A stretch of DNA of 64,000 bases, taken from Boletus sp. NGJ (taxonomy: Eukaryota > Basidiomycota > Agaricomycetes > Boletales > Boletaceae). The DNA lies in assembly GCA_019096195.1 (NCBI GenBank), contig JAGTXK010000121.1, positions 110,865-174,864 of the forward strand, written 5' to 3'. Position 1 is the first letter of the stretch. Each line of letters opens with the position of its first letter. A program made the position numbers and the translations under genes. The notes beneath the pieces are model-generated. The model saw only the letters and a list, made by a program, of their open reading frames with translations. It made no database searches and was not told the DNA's origin. This document shows positions 20,998-32,155 of this stretch, in pieces.

Positions 20998-22104
20998 TCA
21001 ATCATGTAATTCCATGGAGGCGAGGTCTGGGACGTCAAGAAAAGAAAAATCGAGCTTCCTTTCGTTTACAAGGCACTCTAGCTCCTCCTCGATGCTCGTC
21101 CAGTTATTCACACTTGGATGGCTGAGAGCATTGTCGAGAGGTACGGTGAGCGGTGTGCGAAATAAGAAAGGGATAGCAGAGAGCTCCGAAAGTGTGTCGG
21201 GAGAGAAGTCGAGACGCTGATGTGGGATGGTCAAGTTCCTTCTCGAATCGGAATCAGATATCGCGCCGGAGTCAGATACGACCTCGTCTGCGGCGCCCGT
21301 GTATCAGAGTGGCGCATATACGCAGATTTGTTCCGGGAGACACTCGTATCACCTTGGATTGACTTCGTTGAACAAACTTTGGACGTAAAGTTGGAAAGCT
21401 TTCCTCGGCCCTGGTCGCAGACAGGGAAAGACGAATTTTCGAGCGAGGTGTCCGCGTCACAGCGATCTTCTGCTGCATAAACAGCAGCGGAGCTAATACC
21501 AAACAAAGTCAATAGTGAGCGAAAAGAAGATTGGGTCAAACCTCGGCTGCGGCTGAAAATGGTGGTGTTTGGTGCGAGGTTGCCGAGGGACCTCTTTGAA
21601 TGCGGGGGTTTCAGTTCTTTTTAATGCCAGGAGCGTGTCTTCATCATAAACCGTATCAGAAGAGGCTTCAAAGTCGCCCATATCGTCACCATCGGGGGGA
21701 TAGACCAGGGTATCATCGGAGGGCAAGTAAGGACTGGCTTCAGGTTCGGGTTCGACAGGGGTTGCGGACTGCTCTCGTTGCGGTACAATCAGCGGGTCGA
21801 GTGGGAGATCATACGATCCGTCTGGTATCGGCTGCCCCATATTTTTTGCACATGTCTTTCTGCGGAGGAACCAATTGTCGACTAGGCGAGGGCTTGCATT
21901 GCGGGAGATCGCCCATGATCGCCTGGATTTGACCGAAGGCACGCGTGGGTCGGCTTGCCAGATTGACCAGAGTTCCTCCAGGACTGAACTCTTGAGACGT
22001 TCTCCTGCTGGTCGTCGGGGGCGCGCGTCGTTGTTCGTAGAGTTTCGTAGAGCAGCGGCTGATGTCTGCTTGGATTTTGAGAGGATTGCTTTTTTGCGGG
22101 TCAT
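20998..22104 (-). CDS. Divergent homeodomain protein
   Basis: Probable DNA-binding transcription factor. The start at 22104 gives MTRKKAILSKSKQTSAAALR. The homeodomain spans about residues 31-90: helix 1 LKSSVLEELWSIWQAD, helix 2 VKSRRSWAISRN, helix 3 SPRLVDNWFLRRK. Trp78-Phe79 match the invariant WF, but the position of the usual Asn51 (residue 81) is Arg. An acidic Pro/Asp/Glu-rich region follows (PSDDTLVYPPDGDDMGDFEA), possibly activating. Two introns are inferred: a 47-base gtttga...attag intron joins QPQP to SSAAVYAAEDRCD, and a second joins CSTKSIQ to DEVVSDSGAISDSDS. The C-terminus is SFLDVPDLASMELHD, TGA at 20998. No second homeodomain gene or mitochondrial intermediate peptidase is present nearby, so this is not evidently a mating-type gene. 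Confidence 0.75.
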
Positions 22105-22390
22105 CGTGGCCGTGACGCGTCTATCCTTGTGGTACAGAGTCAGCTGACCTCGTAATTCGCAACGTCAATTTCGATGTTCAATTTAATGATCACATTAATA
22201 TTGTTTAGACTTTACTGATATCAAAGCCTACCCTGGTCGTCGGGGTTGCGGCCATCTCTGTATCGCAAGAGAATGGTTTGTTTCGTCGGGGATACAGTCA
22301 CCTATTCCAAGCCATGAATGGTATCAAATCCGCCGGTATTTCACCTTCCATACATGTATCCCTGAAAGACATCCGAATCTCAGTCACCCC

Positions 22391-23941
22391 CTACGTGTAT
22401 ACCCTGATTGCCGAAAAGTCAAAGTACGCATCGGAGAAGCTATCCGGATTTCTGTTGACAAAGTCTGCAGAGAGGTGAACACTGGCAGCATTAGATGAGC
22501 TTGGCCATACTGACTTTCGCACGTATCAGGACAACCAGACTTTGGGTATACAGCACCAGCCCAGTCACCGCCTGAAATTTATCCCAACGTCAGTAACGAT
22601 TACCTATGGTCGAGAACACAGTCGTACAAAATGTGAGGTTGATGATAATGTTGTGGGGACCGAAATGCTCGGGAAAGTCACACTTCTCATTTGACCAAAC
22701 CGCAGTAGGCACACCCTGCAAGAAGGTCGTCAGGAATTTCGGTACGAGATTGAGCATCCGTTTCCAAAAGCACGTACCCAAGACTCTGGTTCAACATCGT
22801 CTTGGGATGAGCTGAATTCAACCTGATCAGGCACAGAACCGTCATTTCGAGACCAAAACCATATCCTGATCACACTGCTGGAGCGCTCGAGAGCATACCT
22901 ATGGTGAAAGTCAGCACCCTTATGGCTGGACCAACATCAATTCATACCATCCACCTTCGTTGTCGTTGAATAGAGGCCCAAAGCTCGCCGTATCGGGGAA
23001 TTGGACGCCGCAACCATCGTTCCCTGTCTCATTAGCTGCACAGTTCGTGCCAATGGACCGACTAGAACGTCGTGAGGAACAAGAAAGAGGGCAAACATCA
23101 ATGGCACAAACCCAGTCATATCACGCGACGACGACATGTGGCAGTCTGACGTGGGAGTTAATGAACAAGTGTGTGTGTGTGATGAATTTCCCACTGGATC
23201 CAGTATGCAGGGAGGCAATGTTTGGCGTCATATTGTTAACCCCCTCAAGGATATCGATCTCGCCCTATAGCACATGACAGCTTGCCCAAGAACGAGAGAT
23301 CTAAAATGACATACCTCATTGGGCCAGTTATCCCCTACCTGCGAACGGAGATGAGCCTTGGTTGTGCAACAATCGCTGAAAGGGTAAGGGACTCACAGTC
23401 CAGACGGCTGGCCACGTTCTAGGTGCGGTTTATCAGACGTGAAAACGGGACGGGGCGTGGCTTAGTGGCTCACCCGCATCCTTCTGGTATGTGACGTATG
23501 TCGAAGCTAAAGAGATATGAATATGATTATGGAAGAGTTTGATGAGGGACTCGGCCGACATACATCGCGACAAAGGTTGAAAACTGTCTGTTGGAAACGA
23601 TGCGGACTGACTTTCTACCAGGATCGGACGGCTTAAGATACGTTGTATGGTCAGCGCGCAAGACAAAAGTGTCATCGGTGACATAGGTGAGGTTGTACTC
23701 CTGGGCGACCTGCTGATCGACGTAGGTACTGGGGAGACATTATCGGTCAAAACGGACGACAAGACGATGGAAAAAGAGATGCAAACACTCGGCCGTGGGT
23801 TGGGTCCGCGCCATCGTAGAATTGAAACTCGTCGTAGAAGCCTGCGCCAGAGATGTCTACCGATTTTGAATAAGTGGGACTGGCTAGAACGCGGCGGATG
23901 CAGAAAAGGGAGGCGGCGAAGGAGAGAATGGAGGATTTCAT
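22391..23941 (-). CDS. Secreted GH16 glucanase (laminarinase-type)
   Basis: Glycoside hydrolase family 16, acting on beta-1,3/1,4-glucans of cell walls. The start at 23941 gives a signal peptide, MKSSILSFAASLFCIRRVLA, followed by SVDISGAGFYDEFQFYDGAD. Joined exons give NLTYVTDDTFVLRADHTTYL, RKSVRIVSNRQFSTFVA, IFDIRHIPEGCGTWPAVWT, then the catalytic motif EIDILEGVNNMTPN (nucleophile and acid/base Glu). After this come GTNCAANETGNDGCGV, TASFGPLFNDNEGGWY, WFWSRNDGSVPDQV and the family-typical NEKCDFPEHFGPHNIIINLT. Ends FSDAYFDFSAIRVYT, TAG at 22391-22393. No GPI signal or membrane segment at the C-terminus, so probably free secreted enzyme. About eight introns, all phase-consistent. Diverges from a lipase gene. 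Confidence 0.92.
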
Positions 23942-24225
23942 GGTGGGGAAAACAACGAACCTGAAGTACACTGGGCCAGCCTCGGAGGCATATTTATGGA
24001 GCCGAGAGCGGGTCAGCCGCCGAGGCCCGAGTATGCCCATGGAAAGAGACTCGTGGCGACGACGGTGAAGGGATATCCAATTCGTCGTCTAGTCTAAGAC
24101 TCTGGTCGCCATCGTACTGGACAAGGGGAATGAAATTCTTCAGTACTGTGTAGGGTATGGACGAGCAGTTACATAAGCACAGTGTAGTGAGGAGCCTCGA
24201 CCGTGTTTGGCGATGTGCAGCAAAG
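23942..24225. promoter_or_regulatory. Divergent promoter, GH16 / Tgl2
   Basis: 284 bases between divergent start codons. The sequence ggcatatttatgga at about 23989 is AT-rich and TATA-like for the minus strand. Inference from position. Confidence 0.35.
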
Positions 24226-26064
24226 ATGAACAGCAGCCTCATCTCTCTGCCCGTCCGTCTCGTCGTCCTCCTTCGCCGCCTCGTCCACATCATCTCATCT
24301 CTCTCTCTCACAAACCAATATATCCTCCAGTCCCTCCAGTCTCCTGACCCCCGTCCACGACGCTCCCCCTCGTCCTGGCTCATATCCGCCTACTCCCTCC
24401 CAATAGATCCCCCAGACCGTGCGTGCAGCAGACCCACCGACAACGTCTCGAGCCCCGAGCCTACCCCGCTAGACTCCACCTCACCAGGTCCACGCGACGA
24501 CCAACCTTCTTCTGGCCCGCCACCTCGGGGGAATACAGAATGTCAAGATACTATCCATCGCTTAATGAACAACCCTGCACTCTTTGATCCCACCAGAGCC
24601 CCGCGCTATCCGATTGTCCTCTGCCATGGTATGTACCCTGTTGTCCCCATACCCTTACTTGACCCCGTCTCAGGATTATACGGATTCGACGTGAGGGGCC
24701 CCGCGGCGTTCCCCAGCCTACGTCTACAGTATTGGTCGTCGGTATTATCCATTCTCAAACACAAACTCGGCGCCGAGGTCATCGTCACCGGCGTACCTGG
24801 GTAAGACCCAGACGATCCTTTCGGTCACCGTATTGACGCGCCAAACGTTCCCAAAGAACCGGTTCCATCGCGTCGAGGGCAGAGAATCTCGACCGCATCC
24901 TCCGGAACAAGGCGTGCGGCAGAGGCATCAATCTCATCGCCCATTCCATGGGCGGACTCGACTGTCGACACCTGGTAACCCACGTTCGGCCAACCGAGTA
25001 CGTCCCCCTATCGTTGACCTCCATAAGTACCCCCCACCGCGGAAGTCCTTTTATGGATTGGTGTACGGTAAGTTTTATTCCATTCATGTTGCCCACAAAG
25101 GACACAGACGAAAACCAAACACGACCAGCAATATCTCGGTCTCGGACGCCAACAATACGGCCCCACGAACCAACGCGCAAGCGACGCCGAACAGCCAACC
25201 CAGCTAGAGTCGGGTCCGACGTCGTCAGCAGACGTGCACGGTACATCCGAAAAACGCGAGACGGCGTTCCGTCTCTCGCTATCTACCCTCCCCTCCTCAT
25301 TCACCACCCTCCTTCTTTCGCTCATCGACTCGCCCGCATACGCCAACTTGACGACCTCCTACCTAAACGACGTGTTCAACCCATCGACGCCCGACGACCC
25401 TCGCGTCAAGTACTTTAGCGTCGCATCCCGCATCGACGAGATGAACATCTGGCATCCACTCTGGCTTCCAAAAATGGTCCTCGACGACACCGAGAGAAAA
25501 GCGAGGGCACGACTGAAAGCGGCGGCGGCTGGAAATACGTCGTACGGCTCGACAGTCCCGCCATGGGAACAAGAGAATCAGTGGGGAAACGATGGGCTGG
25601 TGACCGTCCAAAGCGCACGATGGGGTGAATTTCTGGGTATTCTGAGTGGTTGTGATCATTGGGAAATAAGGGGTGCGCAAGGGATGGACCTAAACGTGGA
25701 GTTGCCCTTGGGCAACATCACGAATCGCATCGCTGGAGAGGGGTGGGCGTTGGGGGACTGGACCAGGTTCATTGGTGCATGGAAGAAACAAGAAAAGGGC
25801 GCCTCGGAGGGGCTCGAGCTTGCTGGAATTGTTTCGTCGGAAACTGGGGAAACTGGGCGGATCACACAAGACAGTCGCAACGATCCCGTCGTCAAGGCCT
25901 CGACGGACAAGCTCTCGGCAGTGTTTGATTGGATCGTAGAACATGTTCCCACATCGGGAAATGCTTCGCCCAAGATGACCGCCAAGAACGACCTAGCAAC
26001 CAAGCTTGACTTGGAGCGGTTCTACGTCGCTTTGACTCGTAAACTGTACGACGAGGGTTTGTAG
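24226..26064 (+). CDS. tgl2: Triacylglycerol lipase, Tgl2-type alpha/beta-hydrolase
   Basis: Lipase related to the yeast mitochondrial Tgl2, releasing fatty acids from acylglycerols. The frame is open to 24157 but ATG 24226 starts a clean N-terminus, MNSSLISLPVRLVVLLRRLV, with a long hydrophobic/basic stretch that could anchor or target it. Conserved features: YPIVLCHG (oxyanion region), LYGFDVRGPAAFPSL, VIVTGVPGTGSIASRAENLD, then the nucleophile elbow LIAHSMGGLDCRHL and TSISTPHRGSPFMDWC. The C-terminal part contains VKYFSVASRIDEMN, LPKMVLDD, WGNDGLVTVQSARWGEFLG (catalytic Asp region) and SGCDHWEIRG (catalytic His region), ending LTRKLYDEGL. Exon joins up to MDWC are clear; the next intron is about 150 bases and its exact edges are uncertain. 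Converges on Gdh2. Confidence 0.88.
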
Positions 26065-26197
26065 TATCAATATCATATCGTTCAATGACAAGGTCGGTGA
26101 ACGTGTACAGATTACGTGCCAAAACAAAGACGACGCCAATGGTTTCAAGTTCTACATTTTTTTCTAGAGTAAACACCCTCCAAACCGATATCCCATT

Positions 26198-29100
26198 TTA
26201 GCTGCCGAGTTCACGAGCAAAGCGGAAAAAGTCCACGCTCGAACCATGAACGCCATACTTGTAAATCTGCGAGAAAGAAACTCAGTCGCGAATGCACCAA
26301 CGATATGATGAAAAACGTACAAAGTGCGAGGCGGCCCAGCTGGAGAACAATGCGCGTTGATACGGCTCTGGAAGCCTTCCGAGCAAAGTATCTAGACCAA
26401 TCTGATCGACCAATGTTTTCGGGATGGCACTGCGCATGACACCCTTCCTACTTGGCAGATCATCAAACAGGTCCGAACTTTCGAGCTCAGCTTGGAGATT
26501 GTTGAGTGAAATCGAGAGCTCGTCCGAGATCTGACTCCGTGGCTTTGCTCCTTGAAGACGGGCATGTTCACGCCAGATGCACTGGAATTCAGCAGCGGCG
26601 TTCTCTGTGATCTTGGCTTGGATGTCTTTGACATAGCTCTGATAGAACTTGGAGGGCTTTCCATCTTTGAAGATCATGAGGTCAATATATTCCTCGGTTG
26701 ACAACGCAAGACCAGCAAGAACTTCGAGAGATGAGCTAGTCACACCACCTGAAACGGGGGTCAAATCATGGTCAAACATGAGCGGGAGGAAAGGGCCCAC
26801 CCTTGTTCGCGCTGGAATCTTTGAATAGGATGACCTTGCGCCTTTCCAAATGGAGCCGCGCTTGTTGTGTTATGAACAAGTTCGCACCCTCGACGATATA
26901 TTTAAAGTGGGGTTTGCCCTCCGTATCGCAAAGCGCAGCGACGTTGGATACGTTGACGGCCTCAGGGCGCCCACCACAAGGCACGAACAAGTCCGCCTTG
27001 AACCTGAAATGTGCCCCATTCCTGAAATCTGTGCCATCCAACACAACCTCGCCGGCTATATTCAATTGCCATCAGTGATATTAGGACAACTATCCAAGCA
27101 GTTACGTACATGGCAGCTTGACATCTTGTTCCTCGACCTTGACAAGGTACCCGTCCTTGCTCAACTTGGACTTGTCAAAGTTGGCGACGGGCACCCTCGA
27201 CTTGGCAAGGCGTACAAGCTCTTCACGGTTGATACCAGCAGGATCTGCAAGAACCCCACTGCCATCGATAATCGCAACAGTCCTGTCCGAACTGAGCAAG
27301 ATTTCGTCTATGTTTTCTCGTGAGGAGATGATTATGGGGTGAATGTGTATACGTACTCGAGCCGAGATCACCGTCTGTCAGCCAAACGTTGGTTAGAACA
27401 TTTTCTAGAATCACGCGAGATTTACTCACCAGGGCCACCAGTCTGGACCTTGGTCACGTCCCTTTCTCTGAGGCCAAGCTGCTTGTATATACCCAACACG
27501 TACTGTCGGATCGACAGCGAGGTCATTCCATACGTATCGTGAGGCACGCCACCAAGGAGCACGGCGCTCTTGCCAGTGGTAAAAGACTTCCACCACGTTT
27601 CTGCACCACGATGACGGGCGTGTACTGATGGGAGAGATCAGGGTTGTCGGACTATATTTCAGTAGACCGCGTGCTTACATGCTGCCCGGTCCATCATATC
27701 TGCAGTACCCTCTGGAACGCAAACCCTTCACTACAGCGCATACATGAGCAAAAAGGAAACGAACCATCAGGCCCAAAGAAGAGCAGCTCAGGTTTACCGT
27801 AAAGGTCAACCAGACGTTCCTTGATCCCGGGAGTCTGCCCAGGTATCAACAAATCTATGATAGCCTACAAGGAATCAGTGGAAACACCCCACGATAATTT
27901 TGCGTGACTTACATCTACGTATTTTTCAAAACAAAGCCTTGGACTGGCACCGAGGCTGGACAGTGAGGTTCTTTAGTTTCCATCACTCGAGCGAACGCGA
28001 ACAACATACGAGGGCAGAATAGTCCCCTTGGCGCCTCCTTCAGGTATATCCTTGTTCTTCAACGACTGGGTCGAAGCCAAGCCATAGTTTTCGTCAAACA
28101 GCATCCTCTGGTTGATGGAGTAGTTCCTACGGAGACGATCAGTACGAATGTTGCAAGATCTCGACGCGTCGAACTCACTCCTTGTTCCTGGACATAACGA
28201 TACGGATACCACCACGAGCGACATCTCTGAAGCGGAGGTGGAAACCGCGGAATTCGTTTCCAATGACAAAGAACATGCCAAACGGCTTCTTTGGGTATTC
28301 TGCTTCCGGCAGGAAATCTGGCGCAAGGCGGAACGAAAGAGCTACTTTGGTTGGTTGATAAAAGTTGGTCTTGAGAACGTGCCTGGCAAACATGGCGATC
28401 AACAAGATCCCTACCCCGAAACTGAAAAACGTACTTGTTGAAAATCAAGAAACTCTCGAGAACTTGCAAATCTTGCTTGTTGGGAATTGAGCGTCTGATC
28501 TTGTCGTACAATTCCTCGTCTGTGAGAGGCTGAGTATTCTGCAACCGCTGGTATGACAGGGTAGGCCTGATACACTTGGTCAGACAATCGCTCTAAGACA
28601 TTGGCCGTAGGCATACTTGAGCGACTCGTCGTCGACGACGGGGTAGTGGACCATGGCAAAGTTTACGTAGAGCAGGCGTATCTACAACACCCTTGTAACG
28701 GTTCTTGCGATTAGTTTCGATCACACTCACCAGTTCCGAGTGGGCATGGATGACCTGGGCGATGCTCTCCCGCGTAAAGGTCTCCTCTCTGAAACGCGTC
28801 TTGATGTCGTTGAGGACCTCCGCATGGAGGGCGTTTGAGTCATCCAAAATGTTCCTCAAGTGGAGATATGCAGGCCCGAGGCGATTGCAAAAATGTTGTG
28901 CAAAGACCCAACCGCAGTCTGATGATACGAGTGGTTAGACTGGTAGCGAGCCGACGTGGTGAGATACCCACAAGCGTAGGTAGCTTCCTGGACAGCATGG
29001 TTCGAGTTCTCGGGATTAAGAAAGAACGGATTGTCGGGAAGGCAGTAGAGCAATGAGGCCTCCTTCATCACTTGGAAGATCGAGCTCTCGATGGGAGCAG

Positions 29101-30196
29101 CTGTGGAGTTGGGCATGGGATTGAGATACAAGGATATGATGGTGATGCCATTGGAGAATTGCTCGACATACTTGCGGGCCGAGTAGAGCTGGTAGTAATG
29201 GTAAAGATTGGAGAGCGCACTGGAAGAGGATGGGTGAGTACGAGGAGGGCAGGATTGGGAGTGGGATGGATACCTAAAGAAGCGAGACGTTCCGCCCATC
29301 TTGTAGCCAATGACGAGACGCCTCTCGCGAGTACCCTCGACCTCGAAGACTTCCATGACCGTGCCATAACGGCTTTCAACCTGCCACATTATCCTCTGGT
29401 AGATCTCGAGGGTGTTTTCGCTAGCCTTTTCGAGGAAGACGGGATCAGAAACGGAGCGGATGTCGGTAAGTTCATCGGTGCGAGATGAAGGGGGAGGTTG
29501 GGGAGGGAAATGACATTTTGTGACAAAATAACAGCGGAGCTGCTGCGAGGCGGTGACGGAAATCGAACCGGTAGCACGGAATGTTTCGAGACGGAAACAG
29601 TTGGCTGGGGTCGCCTTGTCGAGGAATAGGGCATCGATTCTGGAGGCTGAACTGTGAGTAGAGAAAGGGTGGAGGGATGGGCCCGAAAATACCTGGATTC
29701 ACAAGTAGCGCCGGGACCTTCGGTGGAGGTGAGGCCGGGAGGACTTGTGTGAATAAAAGTGGCACCGTTTCCTTTCTCGTCGATCCGCTCGAGGTCGATA
29801 ACAAGCTTGGAGGGGTCGTGTTTGGTGAACGCGAGGACTTTGGCGCCAAAGAGGGCGATGATATGATCTGAGATGATGGAGGGGGATTCGTTCTGGAAAT
29901 ACGTGTCGTCGATGCCGAGGTGGGAGTAGAACCAGTTGACCTCGTTGGCGACCAACTCGCGGGGGATGAAGCCCTGGCGCGATGAGGATATCAAGAGGTG
30001 ATCTGGGTAGAGGGACGGGACTGACCTTGGCGGCGACGTCGGCTAGGACCTTTGCGCGCTGTTCTTCCTTGCCCTTGAACACTGGGGTAGTGTATCCGGG
30101 AAGGTTTTTGATGCGTTGGAGAGAGGCCTCGCTGGCGGTCTTGGAGGCGGGGCTGGGGCCATAGGGCCCACCGTTGGGATGGAGGTGTTGAGACAT
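26198..30196 (-). CDS. gdh2: NAD-dependent glutamate dehydrogenase, large form (Gdh2)
   Basis: Catabolic enzyme converting glutamate to 2-oxoglutarate and ammonium with NAD, supplying carbon and nitrogen when glutamate is used as fuel. The start at 30196 gives MSQHLHPNGGPYGPSPASKT; the N-terminal regulatory half holds GFIPRELVANEVNWFYSHLG and NPMPNSTAAPIESSIF. The catalytic half follows: KTNFYQPTKVALSFRL, FRGFHLRFRDVARGGIR, YGLASTQSLKNKDIPEGGAK with the catalytic Lys region, VAIIDGSGVLADPAG, GHFRFKADLFVPCGGRP-like text and VEGANLFITQQAR. The last short exon, IYKYGVHGSSVDFFRF, ends ARELGS, TAA at 26198-26200. Total length fits the roughly 115-120 kDa fungal form. About fifteen short introns; all the joins I examined keep frame. 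Confidence 0.97.
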
Positions 30197-30525
30197 TGGG
30201 AACAGATGAAGGGGAAAGGAACGACGAGAGGAGGGCAGTATTTATACACCAAGATCCGTGACTGGGTCTGGCTACCCTGCATCCCCCGCGTACGCCAATG
30301 CCCCGCAACAGGCTGTACGTATTTCATTCGCTCTGCCAAGATCCGTACGCGGCTCACATGTGACCCCGTAGTAGCTTACTGTTTGAGGACCTTGAGCAAC
30401 TCAACCTTGGGTGCAGTGCAACAGCTCAAGGGCGTTGCAGTTCCGTGCAGATCCGCTGGATGAAATACACCAAGCTTACAAGGAATTTGTCTCGGCCTTA
30501 CTTACATTCGAATCGCTTCCGTCGC
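30197..30525. other. Intergenic region upstream of Gdh2
   Basis: 329 bases containing the Gdh2 promoter. The sequence cagtatttatacac at about 30236 is TATA-like and lies about 40 bases upstream of the ATG on the minus strand. No gene seen. Confidence 0.35.
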
Positions 30526-31835
30526 TTACTGCATGTCCGCCAACCCATCCCGGATGTACTCCTCAAACAACGACTTCCATGCCTTGTGCCAGCGACTCAG
30601 CGCCGGCCTTCTTTCCGCCACGTCCCCCGCGCTCCACATGATCCGCAGCTGGTCCAGCTCCCGTCGCGCTTCATTGTCAGGGCACAAAATGTAAAACTCC
30701 CCAAGGCGCACATGATCAAGCATGTACAGAACCGTCTCTTCCGCACTCCATGCCCCGGCTGGTTTGACGCCTCCGGAGCGCGCCGTCAGCCCCGTAAAGG
30801 TCCATCCGGGACTGTACAGAACACCATCATTTCATCCGAACACGTTCACTAAACGGCAACGTACATGAATAGGTGCGCGGTGACATTGCACGTGGGTCGT
30901 TCGCGCAATTCATACGCCAAACCTTCCGTCAAGCTCTTTACCGCAGCTTTCGTGGCGTTGTATGCTGGATTACCACTGTCGTCGTTTCATGTCTATTGAA
31001 TCGGTATCTATATTTGAATCTGAAACGAGGGTGACCCACGGAGGATTCGTTATCCCTTGCTTGGAGCCTGTATTAATAACCATCGCCTGGTTTTCTTGGT
31101 GTAACATCGACTTGGAACAATCGGTGATTCGTCCATAAAAAACACCATGGGAAAACACGCACGGGCACAAAGGTGTGCTGCACGTTGACAATTCTGAAAC
31201 ACAAAATCGGTCAAAAAACTCGTTTCCGAGGACGGCCCCCCCTACCCGAAAAGGTTGACCTCGAAGATGCTCCGCCAATTATCAAGCAATGCCCAGGATT
31301 TACTGTCTGGACCAATGGCCGCATTATTCAGCAGAACGGCAACCTGACGATTGGATGGTGCTGTTCGAACGCCGATCTGATGGCCCTTTGGCGAAAAGGG
31401 CTCACCTCTCCCCAGGCTTCGTACACCTTATCACGCAGTCGCTGCACGTCGGCAAGCTTGGAGACATCCGTGGGGATAACGAGCACATTGGCGTCGCCCA
31501 CGATGCCAGCCACTTCCTTGCCGGTTTCGGCGAGCACGTCCTCCAACACATCAGCGAGTGCAATTTTCAAGCCCGCCCTAAGCGCCGTGCATAAAGAGGG
31601 CTCGATTAGCATTAGCGCCCAAAGAGGCGGAGAGAACAGCGACGGTTGCGCACCTTGCAAGTTCGATGGCAGCGGCTCTGCCGATGCCGCTCGCAGCACC
31701 GGTGATGACCGCGACTCTGCCAGCTTGGATGACGGGATGGAGCTCGCTGTGGACGGGCTCGAGGGCATCAAAACGCCTGTGGGACGGGGTCGTACCCCGG
31801 ATGGGTAGAGGCGATGGACCGCGGTCCCGAAGCAT
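30526..31835 (-). CDS. Short-chain dehydrogenase/reductase
   Basis: NAD(P)-dependent classical SDR; substrate unknown. The start at 31835 gives MLRDRGPSPLPIRGTTPSHR and a 38-residue extension before AGRVAVITGAASGIGRAA, the cofactor TGxxxGIG motif. Joined exons give LKIALADVLEDVL, VIPTDVSKLADVQRL, VAVLLNNAAIGPDS (NNAG-equivalent, ending Ala), FEVNLFG, AMVINTGSKQGITNPP and the catalytic AYNATKAAVKSLTEGLAYEL. The C-terminal part PGWTFTGL, then WSAEETVLYMLDHV and FYILCPDNE, ends DGLADMQ with TAA at 30526-30528. About six introns, intact by phase. It resembles cis-retinol/androgen or Rossmann dehydrogenases often annotated as 'short-chain oxidoreductase' in Agaricomycetes. Confidence 0.87.
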
Positions 31836-32155
31836 GATTTTGAGGTGGTACTGCGGAGGGAGATGAGCACGGCGAGCAGGTGGATGAAAAGACGTCTCGG
31901 ACTGACTGACTGACTACAAGAAGGGATTAGTAGAGAACGAATATCGGTAGCAGCTTGCGTCGACGAGGATAAAATACCTCCTTATATATCATTCCATGGC
32001 CCGGGAACGATGGCCCAAAAATGACGAAGCCTATCACGATGGTGCTGGGGGACGGTGGCGAGACCCCAAATTGATTTCGGGTACAGTATGTTACAAGCGG
32101 GATAGTTGCAAGTGGCAGCACATAACCAGTTCCAGGAAAACTATTCAACATGTCC
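31836..32155. other. Intergenic region upstream of SDR
   Basis: 320 bases between two minus-strand genes. It contains actgactgactgac near 31905, a short tandem repeat of TGAC. The 3' end of Vts1 and the SDR promoter must be here. Confidence 0.35.

Noticed and set aside
20998-22104. Homeodomain gene as part of a mating-type locus
   Set aside because: No partner homeodomain gene, no mitochondrial intermediate peptidase and no pheromone or receptor in the window.
29560-29600. B-box-like GGTTCGATTTCC (minus strand)
   Set aside because: Lies in the coding sequence of Gdh2 and no cloverleaf folds around it.
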